DNA of 55,894 nt, from positions 1 to 55,894 of the forward strand of contig JAJRUQ010000013.1 in NCBI GenBank assembly GCA_024277705.1, read 5' to 3'. The position numbers and the translations under genes are program-made. This DNA is from Gammaproteobacteria bacterium (GTDB taxonomy: Bacteria > Pseudomonadota > Gammaproteobacteria > SZUA-229). The notes under the pieces were generated by a model. That model saw only the letters and a program-made list of their open reading frames with translations. It did not search any database and was not told the origin of the DNA. Below are positions 1 through 8,616 of this stretch, piece after piece. The stretch's first letter is position 1. Every line of letters starts with the position of its first letter.

Positions 1-122
1 AGCCAGGGAAGGCGGTGCGCTTATGTCCATGGAAGGACGGTATTGCGCAAGGAGCCAGGGAAGGCGGTGCGCTTATGTCCATGGAAGGACGGTATTGCGC
101 AAGGAGCCAGGGAAGGCGGTGC
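1..122. repeat. 52-bp direct tandem repeat, truncated by the window edge
   Basis: Two complete 52-bp units (1-52 and 53-104) are identical, and the first 18 bases of a third unit follow (105-122). The unit starts AGCCAGGGAAGGCGGTGC and contains GTCCATGGAAGGAC, an imperfect palindrome. The array probably continues upstream of the window. There are no unique spacers, so it is not a CRISPR. No credible gene overlaps it. Confidence 0.9.
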
Positions 123-127
123 TATTT

Positions 128-262
128 TGTTTCTTTTTTTGACTGATACTGTTTGTTTTTTATCAGGCATTACGGTTCTCGCACCGCGGGCGAGGCACTT
201 TTTTTCTACAGCCAAAAAAAGTACCCAAAAAGGCCGCCACTACGGCTGGTGCCCCTGCAAAA
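128..262 (+). repeat. Dispersed intergenic repeat, family C, copy 1
   Basis: The 28-bp core at 167-194 matches the reverse complement of 598-625 with one mismatch. Similarity continues into a segment reading roughly CCAAAAAAAGTACCCAAAAA and then GGCCGCCACTACGGCTGG. The two copies are therefore inverted and about 300 bp apart. Short open frames here are by-products of the repeat. Origin and function are unknown. Confidence 0.7.
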
Positions 263-407
263 ATCGCAGGGGTACTGTATCAATGGTTTGCCTAAGGTGG
301 GTTAGGGTAAAAAACGGTATTTGATTTAAATACCGGGCTTTATAATTAAAGCTGTTTAGTTTTTCGTTCTTTTGTTTTAGCTTTTGATTTTATTCGCATT
401 AGCCAAG

Positions 408-518
408 CCATTGAGAGCTGCCGGGTAACATGAGCTTTCTGTGCCAGCATGTCTGAGCACTCGTGTTTTTTACGTGGGCGAGTTCTGGCGCAGCATGTTA
501 CCCGGCAGCTCTCGATGG
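408..518. repeat. Long inverted repeat (hairpin) with 25-bp arms
   Basis: GAGAGCTGCCGGGTAACATG at 413-432 is perfectly complementary to 494-513. Allowing one mismatch the arms extend to 408-432 and 494-518. The 61-bp interior carries partial echoes (TGTGCCAGCATG and TGGCGCAGCATG). There is no T-run, so it is not a classical terminator. It lies between the two inverted family C copies, so 128-650 may be one composite palindromic element. Confidence 0.8.
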
Positions 519-540
519 GAACCCCGTGCTTTTTACAGGG

Positions 541-650
541 CGCCAGCGTAGCGATGGCCTTTTCTGGTTACTCTTTTGGGCTGTTGCAAAAGAGTAACTC
601 GCCCGCGGTGCGAGAACCGCAATGCCAAAGCAAACAAAAAAAAGTAAATA
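541..650 (-). repeat. Dispersed intergenic repeat, family C, copy 2 (inverted)
   Basis: This is the reverse-complement partner of the copy at 128-262. The core is at 598-625. The rest of 325-811 outside these repeats holds no gene that I can support until the glnK promoter. Confidence 0.7.
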
Positions 651-651
651 T

Positions 652-664
652 CCCCCCCCCCCCC
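652..664. repeat. Homopolymer tract of 13 C
   Basis: Thirteen consecutive C residues lie just after the inverted family C repeat and about 150 bp upstream of glnK. Tracts of this length are prone to slippage in vivo and to sequencing error. It is in no gene. Confidence 0.9.
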
Positions 665-718
665 GCTTATTGGCTAAGGCGAATACCCTGTCAAAAATCA
701 AAGTGAAAACGATTACGT

Positions 719-735
719 TGCACATAAATGGTGCA
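719..735 (+). promoter_or_regulatory. Putative NtrC-binding site upstream of glnK-amtB
   Basis: TGCACATAAATGGTGCA fits the known NtrC dyad TGCAC-N7-GTGCA. It is centred about 85 bp upstream of the glnK start and about 50 bp upstream of the predicted transcription start. glnK-amtB operons are classic NtrC targets, so sequence and context agree. No second site was seen. Confidence 0.65.
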
Positions 736-751
736 ATCTAAACCCCAGATA

Positions 752-1150
<399 letters not shown>

Positions 1151-1211
1151 AGCAGCGAACAGTATGTTGAAATCGGTGGGACGATTTCTGTAGATATTAA
1201 AGAGAAAAAAT

Positions 1212-2501
1212 ATGAAAAAAATACATCATTTGTTAACAGCTTTCATACTGTTATTGTTACCTTTTATGGCGCAGGCGGATACTTTGGATAGTGGTGATAC
1301 CGCATGGATTCTGACTTCAACCGCGCTGGTATTGTTTATGACCCTGCCGGGTCTGGCGCTGTTTTATGGTGGCCTGGTGCGGGCAAAAAATGTACTTTCA
1401 GTACTGATGCAGTGTTTTGTGATTGCCTGTGTGGTTAGTATTTTGTGGGTGATTTACGGTTACAGTCTGGCCTTTGGTGATGGCGGTAGCATGAATGCCT
1501 GGATTGGCGGTCTGGATAATGCTTTTCTGGCAAATGTTACACGCGAATCTTTAAGCGGAACCTTGCCGGAAAGTGTGTTTGTTATGTTTCAAATGACCTT
1601 TGCGATTATTACACCGGCATTGATTGTTGGTGGCTTCGCCGAACGTATGAAATTCTCTGCCATGCTGATGTTCAGCATTATCTGGGTGAGTCTGGTTTAT
1701 TTTCCGGTGTGTCACTGGGTGTGGGGCGGTGGCTGGCTGGCCGAGCAGGGTCTGCTGGACTTTGCCGGTGGCACCGTGGTGCATATCACGGCCGGTGTTG
1801 CGGCACTGGTCTGTGCCATGGTAATGGGTAACCGTAACGGTTTTCCCGGTACCCCGATGATGCCGCATAATATGACAATGACCGTAACCGGCGCCGGTAT
1901 GTTGTGGGTTGGCTGGTTTGGATTTAATGGCGGCAGTGCGCTGCTGGCAAATGGTGATGCGGGCATGGCGATGCTGGTTACCCATGTGAGCGCCGCCTGT
2001 GGTGCCATGACCTGGGCCGTGATGGAGTGGGTTAAATATGGTAAACCCAGTGCACTGGGTACGGTCACCGGTATGGTTGCCGGTCTCGGTACAATTACTC
2101 CGGCATCCGGATTTGTCGGCCCGATGGGAGCCTTGTTTATAGGCGTAAGCGCGGGTATTGTCTGTTTCTTTGCTACGGCGTTTCTTAAACAAAAACTTAA
2201 AATTGATGATTCGCTGGATGTGTTTCCGGTGCATGGTGTGGGTGGCATGTTAGGAACAATGCTTGCCGGTATATTTGTTTCTGCCAGTTTAGGCGGTGCC
2301 GGTTTTGCTGAGGGTATGAATATGGGCTCGCAGTTAATGGTGCAGCTGACCGGTGTCCTTGTAACCATAGCATTCACTGCGGGCATGACCTTTGGTATTC
2401 TGAAACTGGTGGATGTGGTACTGGGTCTGCGGGTCAGTGATGAAGAAGAAACCGAAGGTCTGGATATCAACCAGCATGATGAAAGGGGATATATTCTATA
2501 A
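1212..2501 (+). CDS. amtB: Ammonium transporter AmtB
   Basis: A 429-residue inner-membrane ammonia/ammonium channel of the Amt/Rh family. A cleavable signal peptide (residues about 1-22, ending MAQA) precedes eleven expected transmembrane helices. Family hallmarks are visible: DTAWILTSTALVLFMTLPGLALFYGG at the N-terminus, the first pore histidine in DVFPVHGVGGMLGT, and the conserved FNGGSALLANG segment. The gene is co-transcribed with glnK, whose product gates it. The cytoplasmic tail ends with an acidic stretch (DEEETEG). Nothing is unusual in length or motifs. The stop is TAA. Confidence 0.96.
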   Translation: MKKIHHLLTAFILLLLPFMAQADTLDSGDTAWILTSTALVLFMTLPGLALFYGGLVRAKNVLSVLMQCFVIACVVSILWVIYGYSLAFGDGGSMNAWIGGLDNAFLANVTRESLSGTLPESVFVMFQMTFAIITPALIVGGFAERMKFSAMLMFSIIWVSLVYFPVCHWVWGGGWLAEQGLLDFAGGTVVHITAGVAALVCAMVMGNRNGFPGTPMMPHNMTMTVTGAGMLWVGWFGFNGGSALLANGDAGMAMLVTHVSAACGAMTWAVMEWVKYGKPSALGTVTGMVAGLGTITPASGFVGPMGALFIGVSAGIVCFFATAFLKQKLKIDDSLDVFPVHGVGGMLGTMLAGIFVSASLGGAGFAEGMNMGSQLMVQLTGVLVTIAFTAGMTFGILKLVDVVLGLRVSDEEETEGLDINQHDERGYIL

Positions 2502-2560
2502 GTCGTTTAATTTCCGGGTTCGGCCATGAAGAGATATTGGCGGTTTGCGGTAGACAGTAA

Positions 2561-2736
2561 AAAACGTTAGTCCGCGAAGAACGCAAAAAAACCGCGAAAA
2601 AATCCAAATTTTTTTGGGTGAGCACTGCTCGCCATTGCTTAAATATAGAAGCTTTGTTCTGTCGGGCAGTACCCGACCTGTGTTTCTACCATTAATTATT
2701 GTTTTGTTTTTTTCGCGTCTTTTGCGTTCTTCGCGG
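2561..2736. repeat. Dispersed palindromic repeat, family A, copy 1
   Basis: Arms of 17 bp pair perfectly: CCGCGAAGAACGCAAAA at 2572-2588 with 2720-2736. The interior (about 2610-2705) closely matches 55750-55850 at the other end of the window. The left flank ACGTTAGTCCGCGAA is the reverse complement of the right end of that copy, so the complete element is bounded by inverted TTAGTCCGCGAA. It contains no gene. Together with the next feature it fills the 350-bp gap after amtB. Confidence 0.8.
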
Positions 2737-2757
2737 CAAAAGTTTCTAAAATACTAA

Positions 2758-2827
2758 GGGGTCGGAGTCATTTTTAAACGCTTATTAACGATTATGCTGT
2801 GTTAGTTATTAAAATGACTCCGACCCC
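2758..2827. mobile_element. 70-bp MITE/REP-like element with GGGGTCGGAGTCA termini
   Basis: The terminal inverted repeats are 17 bp and perfect: GGGGTCGGAGTCATTTT at 2758-2774 and its complement at 2811-2827. Near-identical copies lie at 9964-10033, with a divergent one at 50003-50073. I recall similar GGGGTC(A/G)GAGT termini flanking REP-associated Y1 transposase genes in other proteobacteria. No transposase is in this window, so any mobilisation would be in trans (inference). Confidence 0.75.
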
Positions 2828-2851
2828 GGTGGCTCGAAGGTGAGCGGTGTT

Positions 2852-5332
2852 TTAGTTCAGTTTGTTGATCACGGCTTTGAAGGCGTGGTCAAAGGCTGAG
2901 TGTCCCATGATCATTTTAGTTTTATCGGCGGCAACTTCAGCGTTAAAATCCTCAAAAGATTTTTCGGTGACCAGTTCGCCTTTATGATTGACGAACATCA
3001 TATTGGCATCTTCAACAATAATTACAGATAATTTACAGCGTCTGGGAATATGGTCTTCCCCCATGTAAAGCTGGAACCACATTCCCGGCATGACATTGCT
3101 GGGAATTTCCGGTTTGTCACTTTCTTCTTCTACCGGTGGTTCTGCGACCGGTTCGGCCTCACTTAATACCTGTTCGGCGATATCAACTTCTTTCTCGGTA
3201 AAATTGGCATCATCAATATGCTGTTGTACGGTGTCCTTGTAGGCCTGCATAACGGTCTGTACATCTTTTTTTGAACTGCTGGTTATATTTAAATATTTTT
3301 CTGTGGTTTCAAAAAGCTCGTCTTTTTCAGCCAGTATCTTTGCCAGTGCTTCTGCAGAATGAACCGGTTGCACACTTTCAACTATCAGTCTTAAGGTCAG
3401 TATCAGGTTTACCCACTCATTATTTTCTTTGCCGTTGCTGAGGTAATGATTAAACATGAAAGTCGGCCAGCGTTTTAAAATTAACGGATGTACCGCTTCG
3501 GGCAGGGTTTTACCAGTGGTTGTGGCGCGCAAGGCTTTTAATACAGTAGCGCGTGCGTGGCTGCGCATTACCTGTTTTTGTTCCTCTTCTTCTTTAGCGC
3601 GCGTTATGTTTTCCTGTTCCTCGACATAACTGTTCAGGCTGTCTAAAGCCAGCTGGAATGTCTCGGTATTTAAATTGTACTCAGCCAGGATGTTGGATAT
3701 TATTTTATCAAGGTGTTTGTAAACATGGTCGGTATGTTCGGTAACACCGATGCCCACTTCGGCAATACTGTCGAGTAAAATCCGGGCTGGATGGTCATCA
3801 TAGATAAAGAATTCCTGATCCGCCATAGACGCTTTGATAACAGGAATCTGCAGTCTTAATAACAGGGTTTTAATGGTGTCGGAAATGTCATCGTCATCAA
3901 TAATGGCATCAAAAATCAACTCGATAAAATCAATGGTTTTTTCAGCAATTTGATTGATGCGTTTGGTGACGGCACCGCCGGATGTTTTTGCAATTTCTTC
4001 CAGAACTGCTTTTTTAATGGCATCGCCATCGAAATGGTTTTGTTGCGGATGCTCAAATTGCGGCTGACTCTGAAGACTGGATAGTGCCTGAATTATTTCC
4101 TCATGGCCAAAGTGTTGTGCAGTGCTTTGCGGAAAATATTCAGCATGGCTGTGTGAAGCTTTATCGGCCGTTTCGGGGGTAAAGGGCGCGCCAATATAGT
4201 TGCCTAATACACGCCCGACCTGACTTGCCGGTATGCCGGCAGTGTAGTGTTGAAATTCATTTGTACTGCTGGCGCTCTTATCTGTTTGAGTGCTGTGTCC
4301 GGCTGACGGTTCAGTGCCCTGACTGCCACTGCCGGGAATACCGCTGCTATTACCGGTCGATTGACCGCCGCTGGTTTGTGTCTGGGCGGTACCCGCTGCA
4401 GTATTGCCTGCCTGTTGTGTATGGCGGTAGTTGCCTCCCGGTGCGGCGGTCATGGCAAAACCGTTGATATTACGAGCACCGGGATTTTGTCCGCCGGGGC
4501 CAGTAGTATTAGCGCTTCCTGTCGGGGCGGAGCCGGCAGCAATGCCATCATGCCCGATGGCATAGGAAGTATCCTGCCCGCTATCGGTATTAACAGCCTG
4601 TTGTGTTTCGTCTTCTGTATTTTGTGCGGTTTGTTGTGGCTGTGGCTGGGGGCGGGAAGGGGATGGTTTCTGTCCTTTCAGGTGCAGTTTTATTTGCGGT
4701 AGTATTTTTGCATCAATCAGACGATTGTTTATCGAGTCATATAGCGCGTCGAGTTTATTGGCAATTTCCATATCAAACATTTTGAACAATAATTTTTTAT
4801 TGTCACCATTGAAATTGTCTGCCAGTGCATCATCAAATGCCTGGCAGAAATTAGTCGGTTTAAGTGCGTCCTGGGTAAAGACGGTATTGGTTTTAAGCGC
4901 CAGGTGCTCAAGTCTGGCATCAAGGTGGGACAGTTGTTCCCGGTATTTTGCGGCTGCACGTTCTCCGATGCCTTTTACCAGTACAATACTTTCCATAACA
5001 TCCTGATCGATCAGGCTTAATTCATCATCCGGTTGCTGATTTTGTTTTATATGTTTGCTTTCGAAGTCTTTTGCCGGTACCAGGTATGTTTTAATATTAT
5101 TGTTGAAAGCATCAGCAATATCGGGTTTTAGCACACGAATCTGGTTCATCAATTCAAAATAACGGGTCTGGTCTTCGTTGTTATCAGCATCATTGGATAA
5201 ATCGAATAGTTTATCCTGTGTGGTGTTCAGCAGTTTGGACATTAAGTCGGATAAACGAGTGCTTACATTATTGCGAAGATCAATAACCAGTTTGTCGTAT
5301 ACACTAATTTTATAGTTTTTCTTTTTCGTCAT
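2852..5332 (-). CDS. DUF1631 family protein
   Basis: An 826-residue, probably cytoplasmic protein of unknown function. The assignment rests on the overall pattern: a helical N-terminal half with the ESIVLVKGIGERAAAKYREQL helix, and a C-terminal module with a MPGMWFQLYMG strand, an RRCKLSVIIVEDANMMFVNHKG segment and a final FDHAFKAVINKL helix, which matches the DUF1631 ending. Residues about 225-360 form a low-complexity Gly/Gln/Thr/Ser-rich linker. The region from 360 to 700 is helical, with acidic patches. It is transcribed divergently from the response-regulator gene, 242 bp away. The AT-rich gap (5333-5574) holds no other gene. A regulatory link to that neighbour is possible but unproven. 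Confidence 0.7.
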   Translation of the reverse strand: MTKKKNYKISVYDKLVIDLRNNVSTRLSDLMSKLLNTTQDKLFDLSNDADNNEDQTRYFELMNQIRVLKPDIADAFNNNIKTYLVPAKDFESKHIKQNQQPDDELSLIDQDVMESIVLVKGIGERAAAKYREQLSHLDARLEHLALKTNTVFTQDALKPTNFCQAFDDALADNFNGDNKKLLFKMFDMEIANKLDALYDSINNRLIDAKILPQIKLHLKGQKPSPSRPQPQPQQTAQNTEDETQQAVNTDSGQDTSYAIGHDGIAAGSAPTGSANTTGPGGQNPGARNINGFAMTAAPGGNYRHTQQAGNTAAGTAQTQTSGGQSTGNSSGIPGSGSQGTEPSAGHSTQTDKSASSTNEFQHYTAGIPASQVGRVLGNYIGAPFTPETADKASHSHAEYFPQSTAQHFGHEEIIQALSSLQSQPQFEHPQQNHFDGDAIKKAVLEEIAKTSGGAVTKRINQIAEKTIDFIELIFDAIIDDDDISDTIKTLLLRLQIPVIKASMADQEFFIYDDHPARILLDSIAEVGIGVTEHTDHVYKHLDKIISNILAEYNLNTETFQLALDSLNSYVEEQENITRAKEEEEQKQVMRSHARATVLKALRATTTGKTLPEAVHPLILKRWPTFMFNHYLSNGKENNEWVNLILTLRLIVESVQPVHSAEALAKILAEKDELFETTEKYLNITSSSKKDVQTVMQAYKDTVQQHIDDANFTEKEVDIAEQVLSEAEPVAEPPVEEESDKPEIPSNVMPGMWFQLYMGEDHIPRRCKLSVIIVEDANMMFVNHKGELVTEKSFEDFNAEVAADKTKMIMGHSAFDHAFKAVINKLN

Positions 5333-5574
5333 TTTTACAAGAACCGCGCTGCTGCAGAGGATGAATCAGGTGTCAAATTTGATAAAGGGGTGCTGTTAGT
5401 TAATTATAGCTGTTTATGTTGAAAAAACAGACACTTAATATGCTATTAGAACATGTTTTTTATTAAATTAAAATCACTGCTTCAATTGAAACTGGTGGAT
5501 ATACAACTATGCTCTTCTGATAACGATATAAATGTGCAAAAGAATCATTTTTAGATAATCATTGAGTTTTGTTT

Positions 5575-6702
5575 ATGAGCGAGCAAGTTGCCGAAAAACC
5601 CGAAATCCTGCTGGTCGATGATTCCAAAGTAATACGAATTGCCGGTAGAAAAATGCTGGAAAATGACTATATCATTCATCTTGCTGAAGATGGCCTGGTG
5701 GGTTGGGAAATGTTGCAAAGTAACAGTGCTATATCAGTAGTCTTTTCTGATTTGAGTATGCCTAATCTGAATGGTATGGAATTACTTGAAAATATTCGCA
5801 GTTCCAGCAGTGATTATATTGCTAATCTGCCAGTGATTATCATGACCGGACATGATGATTCCGAAGCCATGAAACAGGTGGTGTTTGATGCGGGTGCAAC
5901 GGATTTCATCAGCAAGCCCTTTGAGTCCATTGACCTGTTGAGCCGGGCAAAAGCGTATGCAAGGTTAAGCCAGAAGGTTGTCGAGCTGGAAAAAAGAACC
6001 GGTTATGACAAGCTTACCGGTCTGTATAATGCCAATCTTCTTGAAGAGCAGGGGGGCAAGGCATTTTCATTTTCTGACCGTCATAAACTGGCAATTAGTG
6101 CAGTGTATTTTGAGATCCAGGATTTTCAGAACTGTTTTCTGTCTTATGGTAAAAAGGTTGCGCAGCACGTTATTATCGCGGTAGGCGAGCGGCTGCGCAA
6201 AGCCATGCGCGAAGAAGATATTGCGGCGAGAATCGGGGTGGCAAAATATGCCCTGATTCTGCCAATGACAAACAGGCAGAAGGCTGAAATTGTTATTGAA
6301 CGGATTCGTACCAGTATTAACAAGCTGGTATTTGACACCGGTAAAGAAAAAATCCGGGTTAGTTTTACCACCGGTTATGCCGCCCCCGACATTGGTAGTG
6401 AACTATCGTTTGAAGAATTACTGGAGCAGGCAGATGATGCCCTGCAGCGGGCGATTTCTTCAACCACCGAGCAGGTAATCTGCTTTGATGATGAAGTCGA
6501 AGTTATTGAGGCTCCGGTTATAATAACCGAGCAGGATATAGAACAGGCGTTTTCGCATATCCTGGACGGTAATTTCTACCAGATTCCAGAGCAGCATCTG
6601 GATGCTGTGATGGAGCGTTTGTCACCGTTTATGCAGTATATAGAAAACCAGAAGGATAGTGAAACAGAGCTGGAAGAAGCAGATAAAAACATTGCTCTTT
6701 GA
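5575..6702 (+). CDS. Response regulator with degenerate GGDEF domain (probable c-di-GMP receptor)
   Basis: A receiver domain (residues about 8-125) has the acidic pair in LLVDDSK, the phospho-acceptor Asp in VVFSDLSMPN and the Lys in FISKPF. A GGDEF-like domain follows (about 140-300: DKLTGLYN to ALQRAI). The catalytic signature is replaced by GVAKY, so diguanylate cyclase activity is unlikely. The inhibitory-site motif RxxD (REED) is retained five residues upstream, which fits a c-di-GMP-binding effector. The last 75 residues are acidic and unassigned. ATG 5575 is preferred over the TTG two codons upstream. The rhodanese and msrB genes follow closely. The output target is unknown. Confidence 0.8.
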   Translation: MSEQVAEKPEILLVDDSKVIRIAGRKMLENDYIIHLAEDGLVGWEMLQSNSAISVVFSDLSMPNLNGMELLENIRSSSSDYIANLPVIIMTGHDDSEAMKQVVFDAGATDFISKPFESIDLLSRAKAYARLSQKVVELEKRTGYDKLTGLYNANLLEEQGGKAFSFSDRHKLAISAVYFEIQDFQNCFLSYGKKVAQHVIIAVGERLRKAMREEDIAARIGVAKYALILPMTNRQKAEIVIERIRTSINKLVFDTGKEKIRVSFTTGYAAPDIGSELSFEELLEQADDALQRAISSTTEQVICFDDEVEVIEAPVIITEQDIEQAFSHILDGNFYQIPEQHLDAVMERLSPFMQYIENQKDSETELEEADKNIAL

Positions 6703-6753
6703 GCGCCGGTGGAACAATAACCGGCCCGCGATAAGTTTTTAATGAGGTGAGTT

Positions 6754-7173
6754 ATGACAACACAGCCAAAAACAATTACCGCCATCAAAGCCTGGGAGTT
6801 ATGCCGGGATGAGCCGCGTTCATTGCTGATTGATGTTCGCTCCAGCATGGAATATTTATTTGTTGGTCATCCGCAAGGGGCTGTGCATGTGCCCTGGATA
6901 GATGAGCCGGACTGGGTTATTAATGAACATTTTGTTACCGATATAAGAAAGCTGGCACTTGGTGGTCTGCATGAATCAATCGATGATGTACCGATTATTC
7001 TTATTTGTCGCAGCGGTAATCGCTCTGCAGAGGCGGGAGTGAAATTGCTGGAGGCCGGTATCAATAATGTTTACAATATTGATGAGGGTTTTGAAGGCAA
7101 GCTGGATAAAAATCATCATCGTAGTACCGTTGGTGGCTGGCGTTATCATGATCTGCCCTGGGAACAATGTTGA
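6754..7173 (+). CDS. Rhodanese-like domain protein
   Basis: A single-domain, 139-residue sulfurtransferase-type protein, predicted cytoplasmic (no signal peptide). The active-site loop CRSGNRS (about residue 88) carries the catalytic cysteine that forms a persulfide in active rhodaneses. The LLIDVRSSMEYLFVGHPQGAVHVPW segment is the usual N-terminal half. An AGG/GTGAG ribosome-binding site lies just upstream (about 6744-6751). It sits 51 bp after the response regulator and 34 bp before msrB, probably in one operon. The HHRSTVGGWRYHDLPWEQ ending is typical of short proteobacterial rhodaneses. Substrate is unknown. Confidence 0.9.
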   Translation: MTTQPKTITAIKAWELCRDEPRSLLIDVRSSMEYLFVGHPQGAVHVPWIDEPDWVINEHFVTDIRKLALGGLHESIDDVPIILICRSGNRSAEAGVKLLEAGINNVYNIDEGFEGKLDKNHHRSTVGGWRYHDLPWEQC

Positions 7174-7207
7174 ATAACTGGGTACAACTACTCGTGAATA
7201 GTGAATA

Positions 7208-7597
7208 GTGGAAAAGACTGACGACCAGTGGCGGCAGCAGTTAACTGATAATGAATACCGGATTACCCGTCAGGCGGGAACCGAGCCGGCGTTCTCCGGG
7301 CAATATGTCAATAATAAAGAGTGCGGTGTGTATCACTGCAAATGCTGCGGTGAAGAACTTTTCAGTTCAACAGAGAAATACGATTCTGGATCCGGCTGGC
7401 CGAGTTTCTATCAGCCAAAAAATAACACTAGCCTGGAAGAAATAAAAGATTCTACCCATGGTATGACCCGTATCGAAGTGCGTTGTCCGGCATGCGAAGC
7501 TCACCTTGGCCATGTGTTTGATGATGGCCCGCAGCCCACAGGCCTGCGATACTGTATTAATTCAGCATCACTGGATTTCGAGGCGAGTGGTAAATAG
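7208..7597 (+). CDS. msrB: Peptide-methionine (R)-S-oxide reductase MsrB
   Basis: This 129-residue enzyme reduces methionine-R-sulfoxide in proteins. Zinc is held by two CxxC pairs (YHCKCC and RCPAC). The catalytic Cys is in RYCINSASL, with [10 protein letters not shown] and GWPSF also canonical. In MsrBs with an intramolecular recycling Cys that residue lies in SGCGWPSF; here it reads SGSGWPSF, so another reductant or cysteine must regenerate the enzyme. The start is GTG 7208, forced by an in-frame stop just upstream. Translation ends with adjacent stops, TAG then TGA. Confidence 0.96.
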   Translation: MEKTDDQWRQQLTDNEYRITRQAGTEPAFSGQYVNNKECGVYHCKCCGEELFSSTEKYDSGSGWPSFYQPKNNTSLEEIKDSTHGMTRIEVRCPACEAHLGHVFDDGPQPTGLRYCINSASLDFEASGK

Positions 7598-7619
7598 TGA
7601 AGGGCAGGTTTCGGCCAGA

Positions 7620-7760
7620 AAGAGAAGTTGTAAGTTAAAAGTTTTAAGTTATAAGTAGAAAGTCAAAAACTGGATAACCTTATGTTTAACAAGCTTCTTT
7701 TGATTTATGTTTTTAAACTTACAACTTACAACTTGTAACTTAAAACTTGCAACTTCTCTT
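7620..7760. repeat. Dispersed repeat, family B, copy 1
   Basis: This 141-bp AT-rich element has 11-bp terminal inverted repeats (AAGAGAAGTTG at 7620-7630 and 7750-7760). It is made largely of iterated AAGTTnnA and TnnAACTT words, with AACAAGCTTCTTTTG in the centre. A homologous copy lies at 20761-20876 and a left-end fragment at 55601-55648. It fills the gap between the convergent msrB and arsM and could act as a bidirectional stem structure. Confidence 0.75.
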
Positions 7761-7787
7761 AAGGCTCAAAACCGTCATATCGTAAAA

Positions 7788-8615
7788 TTAACAACAACCG
7801 CAACTGCCACCGGGTTTTACCGCTTCAATGGTTGCGGACAAAACATAATCTTCGACACCGCTGCCTGGTGCCCAGTCCTTGATGAAGTCTTTTGAATCAT
7901 CTTTAGGGGTAATGTTTATATTTTCAAAACCACATTCTTCAAGAATACTCTGTAGCTCTGAAATCAGCGATGCGCCCGCCATGCAACCGGAATACAGAGC
8001 CAGATCCTGTTTCATTTCCTGTGGTAATTCAGTACTGGCAACAACATCAGAAATAGCCAGCCGACCCCCTGATTTTAAAACGCGGAAGGCTTCACTGAAT
8101 ACCTGCTTTTTATCGGGAGATAAATTAATTACACAGTTGGATATGATGACGTCGACAGTATCATTTGCCACCGGCATGTATTCGATTTCACCAAGACGAA
8201 ATTCAACATGATTATATTTCCCCTTTGCCGCATTGTTACGTGCCTTGGAAATCATCACCGGTGTCATGTCGATGCCGATGACATGACCGCTTTCACCGGT
8301 TTCGGCGGCAGCCAGAAAGCAGTCAAAGCCGCCACCGCTGCCTAAATCAAGAATGGTTTCTCCCTGTTTTATGCTGGCAATAGCCCGTGGATTGCCGCAG
8401 CCGAGTCCCATATCCGCGCCTTCGGGTGCTGTTTCCAGATCACTTTCACTATAACCCAGACGGGTAGAAACCAGGGCGTTTATCGCGGCATCATCGGTAA
8501 TGCCGCAACAACTGGCACCCTCACCACAGGCATCACCCTGATTACTGGCTTCGGCCACCTGCGAATAACTGTGTCTTACGTTCTGACGTATTTCATCTGC
8601 CTTTTTCTGGTCCAT
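7788..8615 (-). CDS. arsM: Arsenite methyltransferase ArsM
   Basis: This 275-residue SAM-dependent enzyme methylates As(III) to volatile or less toxic species in the cytosol. The SAM motif is ILDLGSGGGFDCFLAA (about residue 75), followed by GIDMTPVMISKAR. The cysteines that bind arsenic in the family are present: ASCCG near residue 37, SNCVINLSPDK and YSGCMAGA. The C-terminus ends in a Cys-rich GGSCGCC. The ATG at 8615 starts one base after the arsR stop, so the genes are translationally coupled; a longer upstream frame would overlap arsR and is not preferred. arsR-arsM forms a compact detoxification operon without an efflux gene. Confidence 0.92.
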   Translation of the reverse strand: MDQKKADEIRQNVRHSYSQVAEASNQGDACGEGASCCGITDDAAINALVSTRLGYSESDLETAPEGADMGLGCGNPRAIASIKQGETILDLGSGGGFDCFLAAAETGESGHVIGIDMTPVMISKARNNAAKGKYNHVEFRLGEIEYMPVANDTVDVIISNCVINLSPDKKQVFSEAFRVLKSGGRLAISDVVASTELPQEMKQDLALYSGCMAGASLISELQSILEECGFENINITPKDDSKDFIKDWAPGSGVEDYVLSATIEAVKPGGSCGCC

Positions 8616-8616
8616 A

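Noticed and set aside
1..122. CRISPR-like array
   Set aside because: The repeats are directly adjacent without unique spacers, the unit is 52 bp, and no cas genes are present.
43..725. Short open frames at 43-324, 449-706 and 498-725
   Set aside because: They lie entirely within repeats, have no ribosome sites, overlap on both strands and show low-complexity or frame-shadow composition.
1551..2470. Long minus-strand frames opposite amtB
   Set aside because: They have no homology-like pattern and no ribosome site, and amtB is an unambiguous gene. They result from its GC-rich codon bias.
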